DNA of 55,376 nt from Campylobacter sp. TTU_617 (GTDB lineage: Bacteria; Campylobacterota; Campylobacteria; Campylobacterales; Campylobacteraceae), in NCBI RefSeq assembly GCF_016599045.1, contig NZ_JAENKV010000009.1:1-55376 (forward strand). Reading direction: 5' to 3'. The position numbers and the translations under genes are program-made. The notes beneath the pieces were generated by a model. The model saw only the letters and a program-made list of their open reading frames with translations. It had not been told where the DNA came from and searched no databases. Position 1 is the first letter of the stretch. The number at the start of each line of letters is the position of its first letter. Positions 48,618 to 55,376 of the stretch are shown here, one piece after another.

Positions 48618-50787
48618 GATCAAAATTTCAGGTTTGGTTCAAGGTGTGGGTTTTAGACCCTTAGTTTATGAGTTAGCTTTAAAATTTAAACTTTTTGGAG
48701 AGGTAAGAAATGATGGCTTTGGCGTAGAAATCATTCTTGCTTGCACGCAAAAAGAATGCACAAATTTTATAAAAAATTTAAAAACTCATCTTCCACCTTT
48801 AGCAAGGATAGATCATCTTACAATTACTCAAATTCCTATTTCAAATTATACTCAATTTAGTATAACTCCTTCTTTAGAAAATGCAAAAAGCACTCCTATG
48901 CTTAGCGATTTTGCACTTTGTAAAGAATGTAAAAAAGAATTTTTTGATGAAAAAAATCCACGCTTTTTATATCCTTTTATCACTTGCACACATTGCGGGC
49001 CCCGCTTTAGCATTATTAAAAGCCTTCCTTATGATAGGGCTAATACCTCTATGCAAGAATTTATTATGTGTGAATTTTGTAAAAGTGAATATGAAGATCC
49101 AAAAAATAGGCGTTTTCACGCTCAGCCTATAAGTTGTCCTAAATGTAAAATTAGTGTTTTTCTTAAAGACCAAAAGGGCACAATTTTAGCTAAAGATAAA
49201 GAAGCTTTTATGCAAAGTGCAAATTTTTTAAAAGAAGGTAAAATTCTAGCTATTAAAGGTATGGGTGGTTTTCATTTAATGTGTGATGCTTTTAATGAAC
49301 AAGCATTAAAAGCGCTAAGACTCAGAAAAAAGCGTCCTAAAAAACCCTTTGCTTTGATGTGTAAAGATTTAAAAAGTGCTAAAGAACTTGCCTTTATAGA
49401 TGAAAAAGAAGAAGCTTTATTAAATGGAGTTTTAGCTCCTATTGTGATTTTAAAAGCTAAAAAAGACTTTTCTTTAATTGCTCCTGAAGTTAATAAACTA
49501 GGCATTATGTTAGCTTATACTCCTTTACACCTTTTGCTTTTTGAGTATTTTAAAGGAATTCTTGTGGCAACAAGTGCAAATTTAAGCGGAGAAAGCATTA
49601 TTAAAGATGAGTTAAATTTATGTCAAAAACTTAGTGGAGTTTTTGATTTTTATTTAGATTATGATAGAGAAATTATAAATGCAAGTGATGATAGCATTGC
49701 TCAAGTGGTAAATGGTGCAACTATGTTCTTACGCACTTCAAGAGGATTAAACCCTTTTTATTTAGAAAGTAATTTTGATAAAAAAGGCACTTTTTTAGCC
49801 CTAGGTGCCGAACTTAAAAACGAATTTGTAATTTTTTATGAAAATAAACTTTTAATTTCTCCTTATATAGGCGATTTAAAAAGTGTTGATGTATATGAAA
49901 GATTTTTTAAACTTTTAGATTTTTTCAAACAAAATTATGATTTAGAATTTGAAGTAGTTTTATGTGATAAACATCCACATTTTGCCTATACTAAAGAGTT
50001 TGAAAATAAGATTAAAATTTCTCATCACTATGCGCATTTTTGTGCGGTTTATTTTGAATATGAAAAAGAATTTTTAAAAGATGAAAAGGCTCTAGCTTAT
50101 ATTTGCGATGGAACAGGCTACGGAGAAGATGGTAAAATTTGGGGTGGGGAAGTTTTTATAGGAAATTTAAAAGAGTATAAAAGAATAGCTCATTTTGAAA
50201 ATTTTACTCTTATAAATAGTGATATTAAAAATATACAAAACTTAGCCTTAAGTTTGATTTGGCATTATGATTTAGAAGATAAAGCTAAGGAATTTTTAGC
50301 CAAAATTCCAAAAATAAAACTTAAAAATCTTAGAAAAATTTATTCTCATTCTAATTTGCAAACAAGCTCTTTAGGGCGTATTATTGATGCTTTTGGAAGT
50401 ATAGTTTTTAATATAGAAAAAAGTTCTTATGAAGCACAAATTGGCTTAATGTGTGAAGCCTTTTATGATGAAAATCTTGATTTTTCTTATAAACTTTTTA
50501 TAGAAAAAGGACAAATTAATTTTAAAAGTTTGATTTTAGGGGCTTTGCAAGATGAAAAAAGCAAAGCTATTACAGGTATGTTTAATGCTTTGGCAAATTT
50601 TATCATAGAATTTAGCAAAGATTATGATTTAAAAGTGCTTTTAAGTGGAGGAGTTTTTCAAAATAAAACCTTACTTGAAATTTTAAAAGCTAAAGAATTT
50701 AATTTTTTTGTGCCTTTAAAATATCCTTGCAATGATAGTTCTGTTGCTTTAGGGCAAATGGTGCATTATTTAAATTCAAAAAAATAA
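48598..50787 (+). CDS. hypF: HypF carbamoyltransferase
   Basis: A 729-aa enzyme that makes the thiocyanate precursor of the hydrogenase CN ligands from carbamoyl phosphate. The order is acylphosphatase domain (ISGLVQGVGFRPLVYEL near 10-26), zinc fingers CKEC...CTHC and CEFC...CPKC (about 100-185), YrdC domain (GMGGFHLMCDAFN near 221, RKKRPKKPFALM) and Kae1-like domain (DKHPHFAYT, ISHHYAHF, ICDGTGYGEDGKIWGGEVF split). All key motifs are present. Confidence 0.95.
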   Translation: MCHLGYKIKISGLVQGVGFRPLVYELALKFKLFGEVRNDGFGVEIILACTQKECTNFIKNLKTHLPPLARIDHLTITQIPISNYTQFSITPSLENAKSTPMLSDFALCKECKKEFFDEKNPRFLYPFITCTHCGPRFSIIKSLPYDRANTSMQEFIMCEFCKSEYEDPKNRRFHAQPISCPKCKISVFLKDQKGTILAKDKEAFMQSANFLKEGKILAIKGMGGFHLMCDAFNEQALKALRLRKKRPKKPFALMCKDLKSAKELAFIDEKEEALLNGVLAPIVILKAKKDFSLIAPEVNKLGIMLAYTPLHLLLFEYFKGILVATSANLSGESIIKDELNLCQKLSGVFDFYLDYDREIINASDDSIAQVVNGATMFLRTSRGLNPFYLESNFDKKGTFLALGAELKNEFVIFYENKLLISPYIGDLKSVDVYERFFKLLDFFKQNYDLEFEVVLCDKHPHFAYTKEFENKIKISHHYAHFCAVYFEYEKEFLKDEKALAYICDGTGYGEDGKIWGGEVFIGNLKEYKRIAHFENFTLINSDIKNIQNLALSLIWHYDLEDKAKEFLAKIPKIKLKNLRKIYSHSNLQTSSLGRIIDAFGSIVFNIEKSSYEAQIGLMCEAFYDENLDFSYKLFIEKGQINFKSLILGALQDEKSKAITGMFNALANFIIEFSKDYDLKVLLSGGVFQNKTLLEILKAKEFNFFVPLKYPCNDSSVALGQMVHYLNSKK

Positions 50788-50861
50788 AAAAATATTTTAA
50801 AACTCATAATTTTTTAATGCTTTTAAGGCTAAAATGAAGTAAAAACTAAAAGGAAAAAACA

Positions 50862-51623
50862 ATGTGTAAAGATTGTGGCTGTTCTATAAATTCAACTCAT
50901 ACTCACGATCACCATCACGATCATCACCATCACGATCATCACCATCACGAAAATCCAAGTTTAAAAGAAAGTAAAACCATAGAAGTAATTTCTAAAATAT
51001 TAGATAAAAATGATGAAGAAGCAAAACACAACAGAGCTCATTTCAATGAAACAAACACGCTTTGTATTAATTTAATGAGTTCTCCAGGTAGTGGTAAAAC
51101 AACGCTTTTAGAAAGTACGATCAAAGCTTTAAAAGATGAGTTTAAAATTGCTGTGATTGAAGGAGATTTAGAAACCAATAACGATGCCCTAAGGGTAAAA
51201 GATGCTGGAGCTTTAGCATATCAAATCACCACAGGACAAAGTTGTCATTTAGATGCTTTTATGGTGCATAAGGCTTTGCATCATTTAGATATTAAAGATA
51301 TAGATTTACTTTTTATAGAAAATGTAGGCAATTTAGTTTGCCCTGCAAGTTATGATTTAGGAGAGCATTTAAATGTGGTCTTGCTTTCTGTAACTGAAGG
51401 TAGTGATAAACCACAAAAATATCCTGTAATGTTTAAAAAAGCAGATATTGTATTAATTACAAAGGCTGATTTGGCACATCATTTTGATTTTGATATTAAA
51501 GAAGCTACTAGGCTTATCAAAGAATTAAGCCCTAGAGCTGATATCATTACTCTTGATGCAAAAAATGGCACAAATATGGAGCTTTGGTATAAAGTGCTTA
51601 AACTCAAAAAGGAGCTTTTTTAA
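50862..51623 (+). CDS. hypB: HypB, nickel-delivery GTPase
   Basis: A 253-aa G3E GTPase. MCKDCGC at the N-terminus equals the high-affinity Ni site CxxCGC of E. coli HypB. A His-rich tail (13 His in residues 13-29) follows and can store nickel. The GTPase domain has [13 protein letters not shown] near 73-85, EGDLETNNDALR, ENVGNLVCPASYDLGEH (split) and TKADL. It inserts Ni into [NiFe] hydrogenase with HypA. AAAGGA before the ATG; 74 bp after hypF. Confidence 0.95.
   Translation: MCKDCGCSINSTHTHDHHHDHHHHDHHHHENPSLKESKTIEVISKILDKNDEEAKHNRAHFNETNTLCINLMSSPGSGKTTLLESTIKALKDEFKIAVIEGDLETNNDALRVKDAGALAYQITTGQSCHLDAFMVHKALHHLDIKDIDLLFIENVGNLVCPASYDLGEHLNVVLLSVTEGSDKPQKYPVMFKKADIVLITKADLAHHFDFDIKEATRLIKELSPRADIITLDAKNGTNMELWYKVLKLKKELF
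50906..50948 (+). repeat. Short repeats encoding the His-rich tail of HypB
   Basis: Near-exact 12-15 bp units (GATCAYCACCATCAC and variants) repeat in frame and encode DHHH, DHHHH, DHHHH. The count of units is probably variable between strains, changing the nickel-storage tail length. Confidence 0.85.
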
Positions 51624-51904
51624 TGTGTTTATCTATACCTTCTGAAATTTTAGAAATAGATGAGTTAAATAATGCTTTAGTGCAAACTTTAGGCGTAAAA
51701 AGAAAAGTAAATTTAGATCTTATTGATGAGCCTCTAAAACAAGGTGATTATGTTTTAATCCACGTTGGAGTTGCTATGGAAAAAATCGACAAAGAAGCTG
51801 CACTAGAGAGCATTAAAACCTATCAAGAAATAGTAGAAAAAATGAATAACGGGGAGATAAAAAGTAATGAGGGGGATTTAGGTTTAAATGAATTTTATCG
51901 ATGA
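51623..51904 (+). CDS. hypC: HypC, hydrogenase assembly chaperone
   Basis: A 93-aa protein starting MCLSIPSEILEID, with the essential Cys2 that binds HypD and the large subunit precursor. GDYVLIHVGVAMEKID near 46-61 is the family motif. One base overlap with hypB; overlaps hypD by 17 bp. Confidence 0.95.
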   Translation: MCLSIPSEILEIDELNNALVQTLGVKRKVNLDLIDEPLKQGDYVLIHVGVAMEKIDKEAALESIKTYQEIVEKMNNGEIKSNEGDLGLNEFYR

Positions 51905-52979
51905 ATTTAGAGATAAAGAAAGTATTTTAGCCCTAAAAAAACTTATAGAACAAGAGCTTAAAAATCCTGTCAATATTATGGAGATTTGTGGCGGACATAC
52001 TCATAGTATTATGAAGTATGCCCTACCTTCCATTTTACCAAAAGAGATAAATTTTATTCATGGACCAGGTTGTCCAGTTTGTGTAATGCCAAGAGAACGT
52101 ATTGATATAGCTATTAAATTAGCTTCGATGAAAGATACTATTTTTTGCACCTTAGGAGATCTTTTAAGAGTGCCTGGTAGTGAGTTTTCTTTGCTTGATT
52201 TAAGAGCTAAAGGAGCTGACATTAGAGCGCTTTACTCTCCACTTGAAGTTTTAGATCTTGCTAAAAAAAATCCAGATAAAATCATTATCTTTTTTGCCAT
52301 AGGCTTTGAAACTACTACACCTATGAGTGCCTTACTTCTTGAAAAAGTGATAAAAGAAAATTTAAACAACGTCTTTTTTTATATAAATCATATCACCGTT
52401 CCAGCTCCTATTGAAGCGATTATGAGTGATGAAAACGTAAAAATCAATGCCTTTTTAGGTCCTTCTCATGTAAGTGTGATCACAGGTTATGGTATTTATG
52501 AACCTTTAGCTATCAAATTTAAAACTCCTATTGCCGTAAGTGGTTTTGAGCCTGTAGATATTTTAGAAAGCATTTTAAATATCATAAAACAAAGCAATGA
52601 AGGTAAATTTGAAGTATTTAATCAATACAAAAGAGCTGTAAGTAAAGAAGGCAATATCAAAGCCCAAAATTTGGTTAAAAAATATTTCCAAGTATGTGAT
52701 TTTGAATTTCGTGGTTTAGGACTTATTAAAGATGGAGGTTTAGAGCTAAAAGAAGAATTTAGCACCTATGATGCAGGTAAAAAGTTTGATTGCACTGTGC
52801 AAAGCAAAAATGAAAATAAAGCTTGTATTTGTGGGCAAATTTTAAGAGGTTTAGCCAAGCCTTATGATTGTAAAGTTTTTGCTAAAGCTTGCACTCCAAA
52901 AAATCCCATAGGAAGTTGCATGGTTTCAGGTGAAGGAGCTTGTGCAGCATATTATAAATATTCAAAGGTGAATACATGA
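51888..52979 (+). CDS. hypD: HypD, Fe-S scaffold for Fe(CN)2CO assembly
   Basis: A 363-aa protein. MEICGGHTHSIMKY near 30-43, HGPGCPVCVMPRE near 58-70, IGFETTTP near 137 and the 4Fe-4S cysteines near the C-terminus (ACICGQILRG, CTPKNPIGSCMVSGEGACAAYY split) are all present. HypC-HypD carries the iron that receives CN and CO. Overlaps hypE by 4 bp. Confidence 0.95.
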   Translation: MNFIDEFRDKESILALKKLIEQELKNPVNIMEICGGHTHSIMKYALPSILPKEINFIHGPGCPVCVMPRERIDIAIKLASMKDTIFCTLGDLLRVPGSEFSLLDLRAKGADIRALYSPLEVLDLAKKNPDKIIIFFAIGFETTTPMSALLLEKVIKENLNNVFFYINHITVPAPIEAIMSDENVKINAFLGPSHVSVITGYGIYEPLAIKFKTPIAVSGFEPVDILESILNIIKQSNEGKFEVFNQYKRAVSKEGNIKAQNLVKKYFQVCDFEFRGLGLIKDGGLELKEEFSTYDAGKKFDCTVQSKNENKACICGQILRGLAKPYDCKVFAKACTPKNPIGSCMVSGEGACAAYYKYSKVNT

Positions 52980-53950
52980 AAAATATTTCCTTAGCTCATG
53001 GGGGTGGCGGAGAAGAGATGAATGAGCTTTTAACTAAGCTTTTCAAGATCTTTAATAATGAAATTTTAAATGCAAACAATGATGCAGCGATTTTGGGCAA
53101 TTTAGCCTTAAGCACGGACTCTTTTGTATTAAGTCCGATTTTTTTAGATGATGAGATCAATATCGGCAAACTTTGTGTTTGTGGTTCTATTAATGATATT
53201 TTAATGGTAGGAGCAAAGCCAAAATATCTAAGTTTAGGACTTATTTTAGAAGAGGGTTTTGAGCTAGAAAAACTAGAACGCATTTTAAAAAGTATCAAAA
53301 AAGAGTGTGAAAAATGTGGTGTAATGCTAGTTTGTGGCGATACTAAAGTTGTTCCTAAAGGTAAAGGTGATGAGATTTATATCAACACCACCGTCTTAGG
53401 AGAGATCATTGCTAAAAAAGAAAGTAAAAATATCAAAGCAGGGCTTAGCATACTTGTTTCAGGCGATATAGGAAGACACGGAGCTAGTGTTTTAATCAAA
53501 AGAAATAATCTAGAAGCTAATATTAAAAGTGATTGTAAAGCTTTAGATAAAGAGGTTTTGGAACTTTTAGAAAAAGATATCAAAGTCATTGCTATGCGTG
53601 ATGCAACACGAGGCGGACTTAGTGCGGTTTTAAATGAGTGGGCAAAACAAAGCGGAAATGATCTTTTAATTTTTGAAGAACAAATTACCATACAAGATGA
53701 GGTTTTAGGACTTTGTGAGCTTTTTGGCTATGAAGCATATGAACTTGCCAATGAAGGTACTTTTATACTTTGCGTAGAAAAAGAAGATGAGTTAAAAGCC
53801 TTAGAAATTCTAAAAAAATACAATGCGAATGCGAGTATTATAGGTGAAGTTTTAGAAGAGAAAAAAGCACGCGTGATTTTACAAAATGCTTATGGAGCTA
53901 AACGCTTTTTAGAAAGCCCTAAAGGCGAACTTCTACCAAGAATTTGCTAA
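52976..53950 (+). CDS. hypE: HypE, carbamoyl dehydratase
   Basis: A 324-aa PurM-like ATPase. It begins ISLAHGGGGEEMNELL, has STDSFVLSP, CGDTKVVPKGKGDE and MRDATRGGLSAVLNEWA, and ends LLPRIC. The C-terminal Cys receives the carbamoyl group from HypF and is converted to thiocyanate. Stop overlaps the hypA start. Confidence 0.95.
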   Translation: MKNISLAHGGGGEEMNELLTKLFKIFNNEILNANNDAAILGNLALSTDSFVLSPIFLDDEINIGKLCVCGSINDILMVGAKPKYLSLGLILEEGFELEKLERILKSIKKECEKCGVMLVCGDTKVVPKGKGDEIYINTTVLGEIIAKKESKNIKAGLSILVSGDIGRHGASVLIKRNNLEANIKSDCKALDKEVLELLEKDIKVIAMRDATRGGLSAVLNEWAKQSGNDLLIFEEQITIQDEVLGLCELFGYEAYELANEGTFILCVEKEDELKALEILKKYNANASIIGEVLEEKKARVILQNAYGAKRFLESPKGELLPRIC

Positions 53951-54294
53951 TGCACGAATTAAGTATAGTAGAATCTTTAATCGAACTTTGCGAAGAAAAC
54001 GCCCTAAGCAATAATGCCAAAAATGTGCAAGAAATTTATGTAAAAATCGGGCGTTTAAGTGGTATAGAAGTTGATCTTTTTAAACGTTGCTTTGAAACTT
54101 TTAAAGAAAACTCAAATTTTTGCAAAAATGCTAAACTTTTTATAGAGCTTGCCCCGCTTGAAATTTTGTGTTTAAATTGTAATCAAACAAGTATTTTAGA
54201 AGAAAATGTTTTTAAATGTCCTAAGTGTGAAAGTATAGAATACAAAGTCACACAAGGCGAAGACTTGTACTTAATGCGACTTGTGATGGGATAA
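53950..54294 (+). CDS. hypA: HypA, nickel metallochaperone
   Basis: A 114-aa protein. The mature start must be MHELSIVES because the N-terminus and His2 bind nickel. I therefore choose the ATG at 53950, inside the hypE stop (TAATG), and not the TTG two codons earlier. The zinc ribbon is CLNC near 73 and CPKC near 90. In Helicobacter and Campylobacter HypA may also serve urease-like Ni needs; no urease genes are here. Last gene of the hyp operon. Confidence 0.95.
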   Translation: MHELSIVESLIELCEENALSNNAKNVQEIYVKIGRLSGIEVDLFKRCFETFKENSNFCKNAKLFIELAPLEILCLNCNQTSILEENVFKCPKCESIEYKVTQGEDLYLMRLVMG

Positions 54295-54660
54295 AATTTA
54301 AAATGGATAATTTTAGATTTATCAGCAAAATTAGTGAAAATATTTTTAAATTTAGAAACAAACCAATAAATTAAAAAATATTTTTTATATAAATAAAGCT
54401 CCAATATATTTTAAATTTAAAAATAAAACTAATATTATTTAATAGTTTTATTTTTATTCTTTCAAAGATTATTATATTAAACTGATTAGTTTTTATTTTA
54501 TAAATATAAAATTAATATTAAAAATATCTAAAAGTTTTCTTAATATAACTTTAAGAAAATTTTTTTTATCATTACGCATAATCTATGATTTGGATTTATT
54601 ATTCTTTGGTTTATTCCCTTTTTAAAAAATTAAATAACTAATTAACTATAGGAGGTTATA
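54295..54660. other. Intergenic region with the promoter arm of the right autotransporter
   Basis: The 366-bp gap holds no gene. Positions 54373-54607 are inverted repeat arm A. The remaining 53 bp carry a ribosome binding site TAGGAGG 6 nt before the ATG and differ from the left copy. Confidence 0.6.
54373..54607 (+). repeat. Inverted repeat arm A, 235 bp (partner 4271-4505)
   Basis: Matches the minus strand of 4271-4505 with two substitutions (at about 54482 and 54538). Ends 53 bp before the ATG at 54661, after which the leaders differ. Probably includes the promoter of the right autotransporter. Confidence 0.9.
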
Positions 54661-55376
54661 ATGGGTCAGCGTTTGTATAGTTTAGACAAAAAAGAAACGG
54701 GGGGGGGGGATTGAAAAAAACCATTCTCATTCATCTAAAAAACTAGTTCTTTCTTTAGTTACAATCTCTTTTTTAAGTTCTTATTCTTATGCTACAGCTA
54801 ATGTAGAAACTTATGATGATAATAGCGATAATTCACCTAGTTTTTATAGTTCACAATCTAGTAGCAATACTACTATAAATGAATCTTTAAGTTCAACTCA
54901 TACTATAAGTGGAAGTAATAATACTCTTACTATAACAAGCAGTGGTTCGGTTACAATTTCTAGTCCTACTAGCAATGGAAATAAAAACAAGCAAGCTATT
55001 CTTTTCCAAACAAGTTCTTCTACTTCTACCTTTTTAAACCAAGGAACCCTTCAAGGTGGAGGTAATACTGCTAGTGTTCAAGTAGGAAATAGCAGTAATG
55101 GTGGTGCTACCATAGAAACGTTTAATAATAGTGGCATTATAGGAAATGGTGTTTCTAAATTTGGTATCACAGTTTGGGGAAAAGATGGATCTAAATCTAC
55201 AATCAATAATTTTAATAATAGTGGAACTATTCATTCAAAAAATGAAGCTATATATTTTAATAATACTGATATTCAAACTTTTACCAATAGTGGAACTATT
55301 AAAAGTAACAGCGGTTATGGAATTAATTTAACTAGTGGAACAACAATCAATAATTTTACCAATAGTGGAACTATTC
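54661..55376 (+). CDS. Second CapA-like phase-variable autotransporter, 5' part, currently OFF
   Basis: The gene starts at ATG 54661 after TAGGAGG and runs beyond the window. The leader MGQRLYSLDKKETGGG leads into a G11 tract. As on the left, 11 G gives Asp then TGA (54712-54714), so the gene is OFF; 10 or 13 G would open the frame into IEKNHSHSSKK, the signal peptide and the passenger. The visible passenger (VETYDDNSDNSPSFYSSQ, then FNNSGIIGNG and FTNSGTI units) is a mosaic of the left copy. It follows hypA, which as I recall is the site of capA in C. jejuni, so this copy is the positional match to capA. The barrel end is not visible. Confidence 0.8.
54699..54709 (+). repeat. Poly-G phase-variation tract (G11) of the right autotransporter
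   Basis: Eleven G start in the ACG codon 13 of the leader. Ten or thirteen would be in frame. The same length and same OFF state as in the left copy. As with any homopolymer, the count should be checked in reads. Confidence 0.9.
54699..54814 (+). repeat. Inverted repeat arm B, poly-G plus signal peptide (partner 4066-4181)
   Basis: Identical over 116 bp to the left copy. It starts at the first G of the tract and ends in the codon for Tyr of VETY, after which the passengers differ by point changes and small insertions. Confidence 0.9.
55262..55376 (+). repeat. Inverted repeat arm C, passenger (partner 3198-3312)
   Basis: Identical over 115 bp to the minus strand at 3198-3312 and still identical at the window edge. 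A further identical stretch of about 50 bp (around GIIGNGVSKFGITVWG) lies upstream, at 55133-55182. Confidence 0.9.

Noticed and set aside
53944-53949. TTG start for hypA two codons upstream
   Set aside because: HypA needs Met-His at its N-terminus for nickel binding, which the ATG at 53950 provides.
4271-54607. Composite transposon or genomic island bounded by the inverted arms
   Set aside because: No transposase or integrase lies at either arm, the arms belong to the autotransporter loci, and the enclosed genes are core housekeeping genes.
1-55376. tRNA, rRNA, CRISPR arrays, prophage or insertion sequences
   Set aside because: No cloverleaf, rRNA core motif, regularly spaced repeat array, integrase or transposase was found on reading both strands. 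A structured RNA without clear motifs could still be missed.

Overview
The window comes from a very AT-rich epsilonproteobacterium of the thermotolerant Campylobacter group (C. jejuni / C. coli or a close relative). The evidence is the combination of a PEB2-type antigen gene, ferritin cft, a Campylobacter-style hypF-B-C-D-E-A operon, a HslV with a short propeptide, CapA-like autotransporters, poly-G contingency tracts and TATAAT-only promoters. No tRNA, rRNA, CRISPR array, prophage or insertion sequence was seen. From memory, the gene blocks match several separate parts of C. jejuni NCTC 11168 (aspB to tpx; pepP to rpoN; proA; macAB to hypA), so the order here is rearranged relative to that strain.

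Layout. At 1-4.5 kb lies a complete but phase-OFF CapA-like autotransporter on the minus strand. At 4.7-18.9 kb are a small cupin gene and then a long minus-strand housekeeping series: a phase-variable FkbM methyltransferase, aspB, speA, hisS, tmk, coaD, ubiX, flgA, a methionine-type ABC importer (metQ, metI, metN), valS and an Asn-rich membrane-anchored protein. At 19.0-23.7 kb on the plus strand are a UvrD/Rep helicase, peb2, tpx and an MFS transporter. At 23.7-30.3 kb on the minus strand are pepP, a bitopic protein pair resembling GspM/PilO and GspL/PilN, era, hslU, hslV and rplI. At 30.5-33.1 kb on the plus strand are an S4-domain protein, tsaE, lptB and rpoN. At 33.1-36.0 kb are a YpdA-like flavoprotein, proA and a nitroreductase. 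At 36.1-40.5 kb is a MacA-MacB-outer membrane lipoprotein efflux operon. At 40.5-44.5 kb is a peptidoglycan O-acetylation cluster (Ape1-like, PatB-like, PatA-like) followed by cft. At 44.8-54.3 kb on the plus strand are a remnant of a restriction-modification protein, a MATE transporter, a DUF45 metallopeptidase, a HypF-like paralogue and the hydrogenase maturation operon. At 54.66 kb a second CapA-like autotransporter starts on the plus strand and runs off the window.

Main observation. The two autotransporter genes face away from the enclosed segment as inverted copies. They share a 235-bp upstream arm (2 mismatches), a 116-bp identical arm covering the poly-G tract and signal peptide, and a 115-bp identical passenger arm that reaches the window edge. 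The 5' leaders between the first two arms are unrelated. Both genes carry an 11-G tract that puts them out of frame. Recombination between the copies could invert the ~50 kb between them and exchange promoters, leaders, repeat tracts and N-terminal passengers. This joins slip-strand phase variation with a possible large-scale inversion or gene-conversion switch. It is an inference from the sequence and has not been shown to occur.
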